DNA of 40,992 nucleotides from Azonexus sp. (GTDB lineage: Bacteria > Pseudomonadota > Gammaproteobacteria > Burkholderiales > Rhodocyclaceae): NCBI GenBank assembly GCA_030691385.1, contig JAUYEI010000011.1:1-40992 (forward strand), written 5' to 3'. The stretch's first letter is position 1. Each line of letters begins with the position of its first letter. The translations under genes and the position numbers were made by a program. Below are positions 24,589 through 32,855 of this stretch, in pieces. The notes under the pieces are model-generated. The model made no database searches. It worked only from the letters and a program-made list of their open reading frames with translations, and was not told the origin of the DNA.

Positions 24589-25521
24589 ATGACCATACTC
24601 GTTATCGCCGAACACGACCACCAACAGCTCAAGGCCGCCACCCTCAACACCGTCGCGGCAGCCGCCAGGATCGGTGGCGACATCCACGTTCTCGTCGCCG
24701 GCAGCAACTGCCAGGCCGCCGCCCAGGAAGCCGCCACCCTCAATGGCGTCAGCACCGTCAAAGTGGCCGACGCCGCTCACTACCAGAGCCAGACCGCCGA
24801 GAACCTCACCGCGCTGGTCATGGCCAACGCCGCCGGCTACAGCCACATCCTTGCCCCGGCCACCACCTTCGGCAAGAACCTCGCACCCAGAATCGCCGCA
24901 CTCCTCGATGTCGCCCAGATCTCCGAAATCACCGGCGTCGAATCCGCCGACACCTTCGTCCGCCCGATCTACGCCGGCAATGCCCTGGCTACCGTCAAGA
25001 GCGCCGACCAAACCAAAGTCATCACCGTGCGCACCACGGCCTTTGACACGGTCAACCGGGAAAATGCCGCGAAAATCGAAAGCATCGCTGCGGCAAATGA
25101 CACCGCCCAAAGCACCCTGACCCACCGCGAACTCACCAAGTCCGAGCGTCCCGAACTCGGTGCCGCCAAGATCATCGTCTCCGGTGGCCGTGGTCTGGGC
25201 AGTGGCGAGAACTACCACAAGCTGCTTGAGCCGCTCGCCGACAAGCTCGGTGCTGCCCTCGGTGCCTCCCGTGCCGCCGTCGATGCCGGCTTCGTCCCGA
25301 ACGACTACCAGGTTGGCCAGACCGGCAAGATCGTTGCGCCGCAGTTGTACATCGCGGTCGGTATTTCCGGCGCCATCCAGCATCTGGCCGGCATGAAGGA
25401 GTCGAAAGTCATCGTCGCCATCAACAAGGATCCGGATGCACCGATTTTCCAGGTGGCGGATTACGGCTTGGTTGGTGATTTGTTCGAAGTGGTGCCGCAA
25501 CTGGTCGGAGCTGTCGGCTAA
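24589..25521 (+). CDS. etfA: electron transfer flavoprotein subunit alpha
   Basis: A 310-residue protein, 2 bp after etfB. The C-terminal FAD domain is complete: [55 protein letters not shown] and [22 protein letters not shown]. The linker between domains (about residues 150-170) contains repeat copy F, translated [12 protein letters not shown]. Confidence 0.95.
   Translation: MTILVIAEHDHQQLKAATLNTVAAAARIGGDIHVLVAGSNCQAAAQEAATLNGVSTVKVADAAHYQSQTAENLTALVMANAAGYSHILAPATTFGKNLAPRIAALLDVAQISEITGVESADTFVRPIYAGNALATVKSADQTKVITVRTTAFDTVNRENAAKIESIAAANDTAQSTLTHRELTKSERPELGAAKIIVSGGRGLGSGENYHKLLEPLADKLGAALGASRAAVDAGFVPNDYQVGQTGKIVAPQLYIAVGISGAIQHLAGMKESKVIVAINKDPDAPIFQVADYGLVGDLFEVVPQLVGAVG
25047..25085 (+). 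repeat. dispersed ~37-bp repeat, copy F (inside etfA)
   Basis: The first 13 bases CACGGTCAACCGG are identical to copy A. The right half is more diverged (GAAAATGCCGCG then AAAATCGAAAGC) and one base longer. It falls in the variable linker between EtfA domains. This is the weakest copy together with C. Confidence 0.5.
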
Positions 25522-25530
25522 AATAGCCAT

Positions 25531-26196
25531 GTGAATCTGACAGATACCTTGATGGACGAAGGATGGTACTGGGCGGCATGGATCGCCTGGATACTGTTTT
25601 TCGCCCATAGTCTTTGGCGGGCCCCGTGGGGGAGACTCAAGAACTCCGAGTTGTTGAATGTGTGGCTCGGGATGATTGTTTTGCTTACCTTCGTCTGGAG
25701 TCTCAAGGCCGGCGTCAAGCCTGGCCTGACTTTTCACTTGCTGGGGGCGACGGTCTTTACGCTGAGTTTCGGTCCACATCTGGCTTTTGTCGGGCTTTCG
25801 CTGGTGACGCTCGGCATTACCCTGAATGGCGCCGCCGGGCCGTTTGCGTATGCGGCAAATGCTTTGCTGCTGGCCGGTCTCAGTGTCGTGCTGAGTCAGT
25901 TTTGTTTCCGCATATTTTGCCGTGTGCTGCCCAGGCATTTCTTTGTCTATATCTTCGTAAATGGCTTTCTCGGTGCTGCGCTGACGATTATTGGCGTTGG
26001 CTTCGGTGCAACCGCCCTGTTGGCAATGGTCGGGGCCTATGAATGGGACTATCTGATCAGCGAATATTTCCCCTATTTTCTGCTGCTTGCCTTCTCTGAA
26101 GCGTGGTTGTCAGGGATGTTGATGACTTTGTTCGTTGTTTACCGCCCTGAATGGGTTGTCAGCTTCGATGATTCAAGTTATCTGGCTGGGAAATAA
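25531..26196 (+). CDS. CbiM-like integral membrane protein
   Basis: A 221-residue protein from GTG 25531 with about six transmembrane segments. It has the wording of the energy-coupling permease (CbiM/COG3235-like) family: FHLLGATVFTLSFGPHLAFV and FVYIFVNGFLGAALTI, then FSEAWLSGMLMTLFVVYRPE. Unlike true CbiM/NikM it lacks the N-terminal Met-His metal motif, and no CbiQ/CbiO genes are nearby. A transport role is therefore uncertain. Confidence 0.7.
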   Translation: MNLTDTLMDEGWYWAAWIAWILFFAHSLWRAPWGRLKNSELLNVWLGMIVLLTFVWSLKAGVKPGLTFHLLGATVFTLSFGPHLAFVGLSLVTLGITLNGAAGPFAYAANALLLAGLSVVLSQFCFRIFCRVLPRHFFVYIFVNGFLGAALTIIGVGFGATALLAMVGAYEWDYLISEYFPYFLLLAFSEAWLSGMLMTLFVVYRPEWVVSFDDSSYLAGK

Positions 26197-26218
26197 CGGC
26201 TACAATTCCAATAATTTA

Positions 26219-28018
26219 ATGTCATTTGGAGCTGCGTCTTTGAATCGCTTTGCTCGCCGCTATTCTTTGCCGGTCTTGATGCTTGCCTTGTCGGGAGGGG
26301 TGTCGGCGGTAGGCTTGGGCGATTTGCGCGGTCAGCCGGTTCTGGGTGAGCGGATGCAGTTGGAAATCGATCTTCTGGGGGCAGAAAAACAGAAGCTTGA
26401 TGCGAGTTGTTTCCGCCTTGTGCAGCCATCCGGGGCCGGCGATCTGCCTTGGCTCAAAAAAGCCGGGCTGAATGTACGCAAAGGCGCCCAGCCTGTTCTC
26501 GAAATTCGCTCAGATGCACCACTGCGTGAACCGATCATGCAGTTCGCGGTACAACTGGGTTGCGGGCATGAAATATCCCGCGAGTATATCATTATGGGAT
26601 CGCCGCAGAGGGGCGATCAGCCCGTGGCCAAGGAGCGCCGCCTGCCCGAAGTGGCATTGCCTGTCGATAGGCTGCAAGATCGGCCGCCAGCCAGGGTTCG
26701 TTCCGTAGCGCCCGCGCTAGTCGATGCGCCGCCCAGATTGCCGACCAGGCGAGCCGAAAAACGACCAGTAGCCAGTGGAATGCGTGACCGTCTGATGCTC
26801 TCGGATGGTGACTTTGCCGCTGAACCGTCATTGCGTTTGGCCACTGAATTACTCCGCGGGGCCAGCGAGGCCAAGGAGACGCAGCGCGAAATACTGCGTC
26901 TTGAGTATCGGATGTTGATGGCCATGCATGAGCAGGCCACATCTCAAATGCTCACTGCCGAGAAGTTGCGTAGCATGGAAGGTACGCTGGGCGAGCTTCA
27001 GCAGCGTGCTGCTGAATTTGCCAAGCGCGTAGAGACGAATGGCGCGGCACCGGTTGCCGGCACTTCTGACCCTGCAGCTTCGAATCCTCAGCAGCCAACT
27101 TCCACTGCACCTTCATCCTCTGGAAATGAGCCTGCCAAACCACAGCCAGCGCCGCAGCTACCGGTGGCCGAAGAGACCTCGGGCTTGTCTGAGTGGATGC
27201 TGTATGGGGTATTGCTTGGATTGGCGCTCGGGCTGGCTGCTTGGCTGGGCTGGAGAAATTATCGGTTGAAGAGTCCGGGGGGGTCGGATAGCGAGCCTTC
27301 GATCGACATCCCGGAGCTGACGGTTGCCCCGAGGCGCGCCGATGAACCCGAGGAACTCGGTGGTGTCGACCTTCACTTCGAGCCGGCAAGCATGGGCCTG
27401 CCGATGCAGGTCGATGTCGAGCTTGATACCGGAAACGAAAGCCTTTCCAGGCGCTCGGAAATTCCGGCGAAAGTGCCAGAGCCTGGACGCGACTCCCCGA
27501 TGTCGATCAGTGCCACGACGCTGGATGAACATTTCAAAGCCAATCCTGTCATGGAACTGGCCGAAATCATGCTGTCCTTCGGCCGCGTCAAGGGTGCTGC
27601 TCAGGCCTTGCAGGAATACATCGATCACAATCCGCAGGAAGCGCTGCAGCCGTGGATACGTTTGATGGATGTATACCGGATGGCCGGTATGCGTACCGAG
27701 TTCGAGAACGTTGCCCGCAACCTCAACCTGCATTTCAATGTCGAGGTTCAGAGTTGGGATGACGCTCCGGCGGGGGCGGGTACGTCTGCAGAAAGCGAGT
27801 GTCCTGTTGCGCCGCGGCCGCAGTCTCTGGAAGACCTGCCTCGTCTCGTCAATACGATTGTCGATCTCTGGAATTCAGGGGATGTCGTCGGCTACATGTA
27901 CCAGTTGTTACGCGACAACCGCGGCGGTCAGCGCACGGGCTTTGCCTTGCCGGTCGTCGAGGATGTGCTGTTCCTGATTGAGCTTAAAGAAACCGCCAAC
28001 CGAATGGAAACCGTCTGA
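26219..28018 (+). CDS. FimV-like protein
   Basis: A 599-residue protein from ATG 26219 with a signal peptide (YSLPVLMLALSGGVSAVGLG). The N-terminal FimV domain (VLGERMQLEIDLLGAEKQ) lies at about 30-140. Then come a Pro/Arg-rich linker, a coiled coil (AKETQREILRLEYRMLMAMH) at about 220-290, a Pro/Ser/Gln-rich region, one transmembrane helix (YGVLLGLALGLAAWLGW) near 330, and a cytoplasmic acidic part with a TPR-like FimV end (MELAEIMLSFGRVKGAAQAL). FimV proteins organise cell-pole and type IV pilus or secretion functions. No LysM motif is evident. Earlier in-frame starts exist but lie inside the upstream gene. Confidence 0.8.
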   Translation: MSFGAASLNRFARRYSLPVLMLALSGGVSAVGLGDLRGQPVLGERMQLEIDLLGAEKQKLDASCFRLVQPSGAGDLPWLKKAGLNVRKGAQPVLEIRSDAPLREPIMQFAVQLGCGHEISREYIIMGSPQRGDQPVAKERRLPEVALPVDRLQDRPPARVRSVAPALVDAPPRLPTRRAEKRPVASGMRDRLMLSDGDFAAEPSLRLATELLRGASEAKETQREILRLEYRMLMAMHEQATSQMLTAEKLRSMEGTLGELQQRAAEFAKRVETNGAAPVAGTSDPAASNPQQPTSTAPSSSGNEPAKPQPAPQLPVAEETSGLSEWMLYGVLLGLALGLAAWLGWRNYRLKSPGGSDSEPSIDIPELTVAPRRADEPEELGGVDLHFEPASMGLPMQVDVELDTGNESLSRRSEIPAKVPEPGRDSPMSISATTLDEHFKANPVMELAEIMLSFGRVKGAAQALQEYIDHNPQEALQPWIRLMDVYRMAGMRTEFENVARNLNLHFNVEVQSWDDAPAGAGTSAESECPVAPRPQSLEDLPRLVNTIVDLWNSGDVVGYMYQLLRDNRGGQRTGFALPVVEDVLFLIELKETANRMETV

Positions 28019-29799
28019 TGAGTGAATATCTCGCCCCGCTGAAAGAAATGCGTTTTGTCATGCAGGAACTGGCTGGCCTTGATCAGGTGGTTGCACTGCC
28101 AGGTTGTGAAGAGGCTTCGCCAGATGTCGTCGATGCCATTCTGGAAGAGGCTGCCCGGTTCTCCGGCGAAGTGCTGTCGCCCTTGAACAGGGTTGGCGAC
28201 AGGGATGGTGCCAAGTGGAAAGATACCGTTGTTACGACATCGCCCGGTTTCAAGGAGGCCTATCGCCAGTTCGTCGACAATGGCTGGAATGGCCTGGGTT
28301 GCGATCCGGAGTTTGGCGGGCAGGGTTTGCCCAAGCTGCTGTCGACGGCGGTCAGCGAAATGTGGAAGGCTGCCAATCACGCCTTTTCACTGTGCCCGAT
28401 GTTGACGCAGGGCGCCATCGAGGCCTTGATGATTGCCGGGACCAATGAGCAGAAGTCAGCTTATCTGCCAAACCTGGTTTCAGGAGACTGGACCGGCACG
28501 ATGAACCTGACCGAGCCCTCGGCGGGCTCCGATCTGGCAGCGGTGCGTTCGCGCGCCGAGCCGGTAGGTGATGGAACGTACCGGATTTTTGGCCAGAAGA
28601 TTTTTATCACTTACGGCGAGCACGACATGACGGACAACATCGTCCACCTCGTGCTGGCGCGGACCCCCAATGCGCCGGAAGGCGTCAAGGGCATTTCGCT
28701 GTTTGTCGTACCCAAGTTCCTGCTCAAGGCTGACGGTACGCCGGGTGAGCGCAATGACGTTTATTGCGTTTCGATTGAACACAAGCTGGGGATTCACGGG
28801 AGTCCCACGGCGGTCCTGGCCTTCGGCGACAAGGGTGGCGCCATCGGCACGCTGGTTGGCGAGGAAAATCGTGGTCTCGAATACATGTTCATCATGATGA
28901 ACGCGGCGCGCTTCAATGTTGGCCTCGAAGGCTTGGGTGATGCCGAGCGGGCCTATCAGCGTGCAGTGGCATATGCCAGGGATCGCGTTCAGGGGACGGA
29001 GGTTGGTGTTCGCGGTGGGCCGAAGGTGCCGATCATCAAGCATCCGGATGTACGCCGCATGCTGCTCTCCATGCGCGCCCGTATTGAAGCCATGCGGGCA
29101 CTGGCCTATGTCACCGCCTCCGCCCAGGACAATGCACACGCCAATCAGGATGGCGCTGTTCGTGAAAAAGCGCGGGCTTTTGCCGATCTGTTGATTCCGG
29201 TCGTCAAGGGCTGGAGTACCGAAAGTGCCATCGATATTGCCTCGCTAGGCGTGCAAGTCCATGGCGGCATGGGCTACATCGAGGAAACCGGTGCCGCCCA
29301 GCATCTGCGCGATGCACGGATTGCCTCCATTTACGAGGGCACGACTGCGATCCAGGCGAATGATCTGATTGGTCGCAAGATCGCCCGCGAAAAAGGGGCA
29401 ACGATCATGGCGGTCATCGCCGACATGCGGGCCGCGGCAACGCAGCTTGATGGCGATCTGGCGGCCATTGGCGCTCGGCAGAATGCTGCGGTCGACGCGC
29501 TGGAAAGGGCTGTTTTCTGGCTTGTGGCCAATTTCTCCACCGATCCGAAGGCAGCCCATGCCGGGGCCGTGCCTTTTCTTCATCTCTTTGGCATCGTGGC
29601 TGGCGGCTGGCAGATGGGGCGCGCCGCAGTCATTGCCCGTAGCAAGATTGTAGCTGGAGAAACCGATCCTTTCTGGGTAGCAAAACTGGCGACGACCCGG
29701 TTTTATGCCGATCATTTCCTGACCCAGGCATCGGGCCTCGCTGAATCCGTGGTGGCCGGCGCGGCTGGTACCTTGGAACTCGCTGAAGACAGTTTCTGA
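28018..29799 (+). CDS. acyl-CoA dehydrogenase with C-terminal extension (DmdC-like)
   Basis: A 593-residue flavoprotein overlapping the fimV-like stop by one base. Core motifs: GNGLG-type entry GWNGLGCDPEFGGQGLP, LTEPSAGSDLAAVRSRAEP, HGSPTAVLAFG, and QVHGGMGYIEETGAAQHLRD with the catalytic-region Glu, then YEGTTAIQANDLIGRK. The C-terminal extension (MAVIADMRAAATQLDGDLAA) is typical of the large form that includes 3-methylmercaptopropionyl-CoA dehydrogenase DmdC, but many members have other or unknown substrates. Electrons would go to EtfAB encoded upstream. Confidence 0.88.
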   Translation: MSEYLAPLKEMRFVMQELAGLDQVVALPGCEEASPDVVDAILEEAARFSGEVLSPLNRVGDRDGAKWKDTVVTTSPGFKEAYRQFVDNGWNGLGCDPEFGGQGLPKLLSTAVSEMWKAANHAFSLCPMLTQGAIEALMIAGTNEQKSAYLPNLVSGDWTGTMNLTEPSAGSDLAAVRSRAEPVGDGTYRIFGQKIFITYGEHDMTDNIVHLVLARTPNAPEGVKGISLFVVPKFLLKADGTPGERNDVYCVSIEHKLGIHGSPTAVLAFGDKGGAIGTLVGEENRGLEYMFIMMNAARFNVGLEGLGDAERAYQRAVAYARDRVQGTEVGVRGGPKVPIIKHPDVRRMLLSMRARIEAMRALAYVTASAQDNAHANQDGAVREKARAFADLLIPVVKGWSTESAIDIASLGVQVHGGMGYIEETGAAQHLRDARIASIYEGTTAIQANDLIGRKIAREKGATIMAVIADMRAAATQLDGDLAAIGARQNAAVDALERAVFWLVANFSTDPKAAHAGAVPFLHLFGIVAGGWQMGRAAVIARSKIVAGETDPFWVAKLATTRFYADHFLTQASGLAESVVAGAAGTLELAEDSF

Positions 29800-29821
29800 C
29801 AATCAGTCTCCTGTTTTCCCC

Positions 29822-29857
29822 AAAAGCCCACGATTTCTGATATATTCATGGGCTTTT
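29822..29857. terminator. hairpin between acyl-CoA dehydrogenase and rpsF
   Basis: A perfect inverted repeat AAAAGCCCA ... TGGGCTTTT with an 18-base AT-rich loop. It could terminate transcription from upstream. The loop also contains TATATT, a possible -10 for the ribosomal operon. Confidence 0.45.
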
Positions 29858-29865
29858 CAACCTTG

Positions 29866-29891
29866 CCCTACCGCACCCGCATGGCGGAGGG
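29866..29891 (+). promoter_or_regulatory. candidate S6:S18-binding leader of rpsF
   Basis: CCCT-A-CCGC pairs with GCGG-AGGG across a 9-base loop, 22 bp before the rpsF start. Known S6:S18 autoregulatory leaders carry a conserved CCG beside a stem and bulge just upstream of rpsF; this fits in position and CCG content. I have not verified it against the covariance model. Confidence 0.4.
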
Positions 29892-29912
29892 TTTATCCCA
29901 AAAGGAGATTGC

Positions 29913-30296
29913 ATGCGCCATTACGAAATCTGCTTTATCGTCCATCCGGACCAAAGCGAACAGGTGCCCGGCATGGTCGAGCGCTATCGCGCCATTGTAG
30001 CCGCCAAGAACGGCACGATCCATCGTCTGGAAGACTGGGGCCGCCGCCAACTGGCTTACCCGATCCAGAAGATCCACAAGGCCCACTACGTTCTGATGAA
30101 CATCGAGTGCGACGGCGAAACGCTGAACGAACTCGAACATTCGTTCAAGTTCAACGACGCCGTGCTGCGCCACCTGACTGTCAAGATGAAAGCGGCTGTG
30201 ACGACGCCTTCCCCGATGATGAAGGAAGAGAAGTCCAAGTCGATGATGCCTGGCGATGCAGCTCCGGCTGCTCCGGTTGAAGCGGCTGCTGCCTAA
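29913..30296 (+). CDS. rpsF: 30S ribosomal protein S6
   Basis: A 127-residue protein with [18 protein letters not shown] at the start, [20 protein letters not shown] in the middle and a Lys/Met/Ala-rich tail ([17 protein letters not shown]). AAGGAG lies 6 bp before the ATG. It binds 16S rRNA as a pair with S18, encoded two genes downstream. Confidence 0.97.
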   Translation: MRHYEICFIVHPDQSEQVPGMVERYRAIVAAKNGTIHRLEDWGRRQLAYPIQKIHKAHYVLMNIECDGETLNELEHSFKFNDAVLRHLTVKMKAAVTTPSPMMKEEKSKSMMPGDAAPAAPVEAAAA

Positions 30297-30318
30297 GACT
30301 CTGTACGGGAATTAACGG

Positions 30319-30648
30319 CTGAACTGCCTCACACTCTCGGGAAAACTGGTCGAGCGCAAAGCATTGCGTTACACACCGGCCGGTGTCCCGGTTAGCGAAG
30401 GATGGCTGCAACACAGCTCCTCGCAAACTGAAAGTGGCGCAGAGCGTTTGGTGGAAGTGGAAATTGCTGTCGTGGCTCTGGGTGAAACTGCCCGCTGGCT
30501 GCAGGCGGCTCCCCTCGGCGGGACGGTCAAACTGACTGGGTTTCTGGCTGCCAAGAGCCGCAACAGCAAAGCTCCCGTGCTGCATGTGAATACACTCGAA
30601 TTTTTGGAAGGAAACGAAAATGGCTCGATTCTTCAAGAAGAAGGATGA
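30319..30648 (+). CDS. priB: primosomal replication protein PriB, probable CTG start
   Basis: An OB-fold protein of 109 residues if read from CTG 30319: (M)[53 protein letters not shown] and VLHVNTLEF. The in-frame stop before it is at 30313-30315, and there is no ATG, GTG or TTG until TTG 30364. Starting there would delete the first OB strand that homologues keep. GGGA lies 8 bp before the CTG. PriB binds single-stranded DNA and helps reload DnaB, encoded downstream. Its last 29 bp overlap rpsR. Confidence 0.85.
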   Translation: MNCLTLSGKLVERKALRYTPAGVPVSEGWLQHSSSQTESGAERLVEVEIAVVALGETARWLQAAPLGGTVKLTGFLAAKSRNSKAPVLHVNTLEFLEGNENGSILQEEG

Positions 30649-30895
30649 CGACAAGAAAAAGAAGCGCGGTGGCGGCCTGTTCAAGCGTCGCAAGTTCTGC
30701 CGCTTCACGGCTGAAAAGGTCGAACAGATCGACTACAAGGATGTGGATGTCCTCAAGGAATTCATCCAGGAAAACGCCAAGATCATGCCGGCTCGTCTGA
30801 CCGGCACCAAGGCCGGCTATCAGCGCCAGTTGGGCACCGCTATCAAGCGCGCCCGCTTCATGGCCCTGCTGCCGTACACCGACAACCATCAATAA
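30620..30895 (+). CDS. rpsR: 30S ribosomal protein S18
   Basis: A 91-residue protein with a basic N-terminus ([20 protein letters not shown]), then [20 protein letters not shown] and [18 protein letters not shown]. The ATG lies inside the 3' end of priB; GGAAGGAAAC is its ribosome site. Confidence 0.97.
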   Translation: MARFFKKKDDDKKKKRGGGLFKRRKFCRFTAEKVEQIDYKDVDVLKEFIQENAKIMPARLTGTKAGYQRQLGTAIKRARFMALLPYTDNHQ

Positions 30896-30913
30896 TTTTC
30901 GAGGAGACGAAAC

Positions 30914-31360
30914 ATGCAAATCATTCTGCTCGAAAAGGTTGTCAACCTCGGTAACCTCGGTGATGTCGTCAAGGTCAAGGACGGCTACGCCCGTAATTTC
31001 CTGATTCCGCAACGCATGGCCAAGCGTGCCACGCCGGCTGCCATGGCCGAGTTTGAAACGCGTCGTGCCGAACTGGAAAAGCTGGCTGCTGAAAAGCTGG
31101 CCGCTGCCCAGGCTGTTGCCGACAAGATGAACGGTACCGCTGTCTCCGTCGCCCGCAAGGCCGGCATGGATGGCCGCCTGTTCGGTTCTGTTGGTAATGT
31201 TGATATCGCCGAAGCCCTCAAGGCTGCCGGTTTCGACGTCGACAAGGCTAGCATCCGCATGCCGGACGGTCCGCTCAAGGCAATTGGCGAGTTCCCGCTC
31301 GACGTTGCGCTGCACACCGACGTGCTGGCCAACATCACCGTGGCCGTGGTTGCCGAGTAA
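30914..31360 (+). CDS. rplI: 50S ribosomal protein L9
   Basis: A 148-residue protein with the L9 signature [20 protein letters not shown] (residues 13-32), a long connecting helix and a C-terminal domain ([20 protein letters not shown]). GAGGAG precedes the ATG. Confidence 0.97.
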   Translation: MQIILLEKVVNLGNLGDVVKVKDGYARNFLIPQRMAKRATPAAMAEFETRRAELEKLAAEKLAAAQAVADKMNGTAVSVARKAGMDGRLFGSVGNVDIAEALKAAGFDVDKASIRMPDGPLKAIGEFPLDVALHTDVLANITVAVVAE

Positions 31361-31378
31361 TTCCGGTTATCACCCACC

Positions 31379-31408
31379 AAAAAGGCCTCGCAATCGCGAG
31401 GCCTTTTT
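31379..31408. terminator. bidirectional-type terminator after rplI
   Basis: A 13-bp perfect stem AAAAAGGCCTCGC / GCGAGGCCTTTTT with a four-base loop, 18 bp after the rplI stop and before dnaB, so dnaB needs its own promoter or read-through. Confidence 0.9.
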
Positions 31409-31425
31409 AATTTAAACTTGCCGCC

Positions 31426-32835
31426 ATGAATCAACGTCCGCCCAAGCAAAGAATCTCCGATTCCACCCTCGATCACCTGCGTGTTCCCCCGCACTCCATT
31501 GAGGCCGAGCAGTCGGTTCTCGGCGGCTTGCTGCTCGATAACCAGGCTTGGGACCGAATCGGCGATCAGGTTGCCGAAACCGATTTTTACCGGGATGAGC
31601 ACCGGCGGATTTTTCGCCAGATTCGCAAGCTGCTGGACAGTGCCAAGCCGGCCGATGTGGTTACGGTTGCCGAGGCACTTGATGCGGCTGGTGAGGGGGA
31701 GCAGACCGGTGGGTTGGCCTACCTTGGCGAGTTGGCTGCCAATACACCGTCGGCAGCCAACATCAAGCGCTATGCCGAAATCGTTCGTGAGCGTTCGGTA
31801 TTGCGCAAGCTTGTCGCCACAGCCGACGAGATCGCCGCCGATGCCTTGAATCCGCTAGGCCGGGATGCCGAGACGCTGCTTGATGAAGCGGAATCGAAGA
31901 TTTTCAGGATTGCCGAAGCGGGTGCCGGGCACAGCGAAGGTTTCGTCCATATCAATCCCTTGCTGACTCAGGTGGTGGAGCGCATTCAGGAGTTGCATGA
32001 CCGCGACAATCCTTCGGATATAACGGGCGTGCCGACCGGCTTCATCGATCTCGACCAGAAAACTTCAGGGTTCCAGCCGGGCGACCTGATTATTGTTGCG
32101 GGTCGTCCGTCGATGGGCAAGACGGCGTTTGCGCTGAATATTGCCGAGAATGTGGCCGTCGAGAGCGGCCTGCCGGTTGGTGTTTTTTCGATGGAAATGG
32201 GCGGTGCACAGTTGGCCATGCGGATGCTGGCCTCGATCGGACGCCTCAATTCGCAGAGTTTGCGCACGGGTCGAATGTCCGATGACGAGTGGTCACGCCT
32301 TTCCTTTGCCCTTGGCAAGTTGCACGAAGCCCCGATCTATATCGATGAAACGGGTGGTCTGAGCCCGGCCAATCTGCGCGCCCGCGCCCGGCGTCTGGCG
32401 CGTCAATATGGCGGCAAGCTCGGTTTGCTGGTTATCGACTACATCCAGTTGATGAGTGGCAATCGGCAGGGAGAAAACCGGGCGACCGAGGTTTCGGAAA
32501 TTTCACGCTCGATCAAATCCCTGGCCAAAGAGTTGCAGGTGCCCATCGTTGCCCTGTCGCAGTTGTCGCGGAAGGTCGAGGAGCGCACCGACAAGCGGCC
32601 GATGATGTCCGACTTGCGCGAATCGGGTGCTATCGAACAGGATGCCGACGTGATCCTGATGATGTACCGCGACGAGTACTACAACAAGGAAAGCCAGGAC
32701 AACAAGGGCATGGCCGAGGTCATCATCGGCAAGCAGCGTAATGGTCCGACCGGGACTGTGCGCATGGCCTTCATCGGTGAATATACGCGTTTCGAAAATC
32801 TGGCCAGCGGAGGTTTTGTCGATTCGCAGAACTGA
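31426..32835 (+). CDS. dnaB: replicative DNA helicase DnaB
   Basis: A 469-residue protein. N-terminal domain: PHSIEAEQSVLGGLLLDNQA. RecA-like core: LIIVAGRPSMGKTAFALNIA (Walker A) at about 222-241, then GLLVIDYIQLMSG (Walker B), LSQLSRKVEERTDKRPMMSD and LRESGAIEQDADVILMMYRD. No intein or insertion is seen. It is the hexameric fork helicase. Confidence 0.97.
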   Translation: MNQRPPKQRISDSTLDHLRVPPHSIEAEQSVLGGLLLDNQAWDRIGDQVAETDFYRDEHRRIFRQIRKLLDSAKPADVVTVAEALDAAGEGEQTGGLAYLGELAANTPSAANIKRYAEIVRERSVLRKLVATADEIAADALNPLGRDAETLLDEAESKIFRIAEAGAGHSEGFVHINPLLTQVVERIQELHDRDNPSDITGVPTGFIDLDQKTSGFQPGDLIIVAGRPSMGKTAFALNIAENVAVESGLPVGVFSMEMGGAQLAMRMLASIGRLNSQSLRTGRMSDDEWSRLSFALGKLHEAPIYIDETGGLSPANLRARARRLARQYGGKLGLLVIDYIQLMSGNRQGENRATEVSEISRSIKSLAKELQVPIVALSQLSRKVEERTDKRPMMSDLRESGAIEQDADVILMMYRDEYYNKESQDNKGMAEVIIGKQRNGPTGTVRMAFIGEYTRFENLASGGFVDSQN

Positions 32836-32836
32836 C

Positions 32837-32855
32837 GGTCGTTTATAAAACGACC
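32837..32855. terminator. small hairpin at the dnaB / transglutaminase-like convergence
   Basis: GGTCGTTT-ATA-AAACGACC spans the 7-bp gap between the dnaB stop and the stop codon of the convergent gene, and includes that stop. It could terminate both transcripts, but there is no long T run. Confidence 0.3.

Noticed and set aside
24388..25938. 516-codon open frame antisense to etfA and the CbiM-like gene
   Set aside because: Shadow of two well-recognised genes; no homology-like content.
25531..26196. Cobalt/nickel transporter CbiM
   Set aside because: The N-terminal Met-His metal site and the cbiQ/cbiO partners are missing, so only CbiM-like is claimed.
30525..30570. GACGGTCAAACTGACTGG in priB as a seventh repeat copy
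   Set aside because: The core match breaks after seven bases and the right half does not align.
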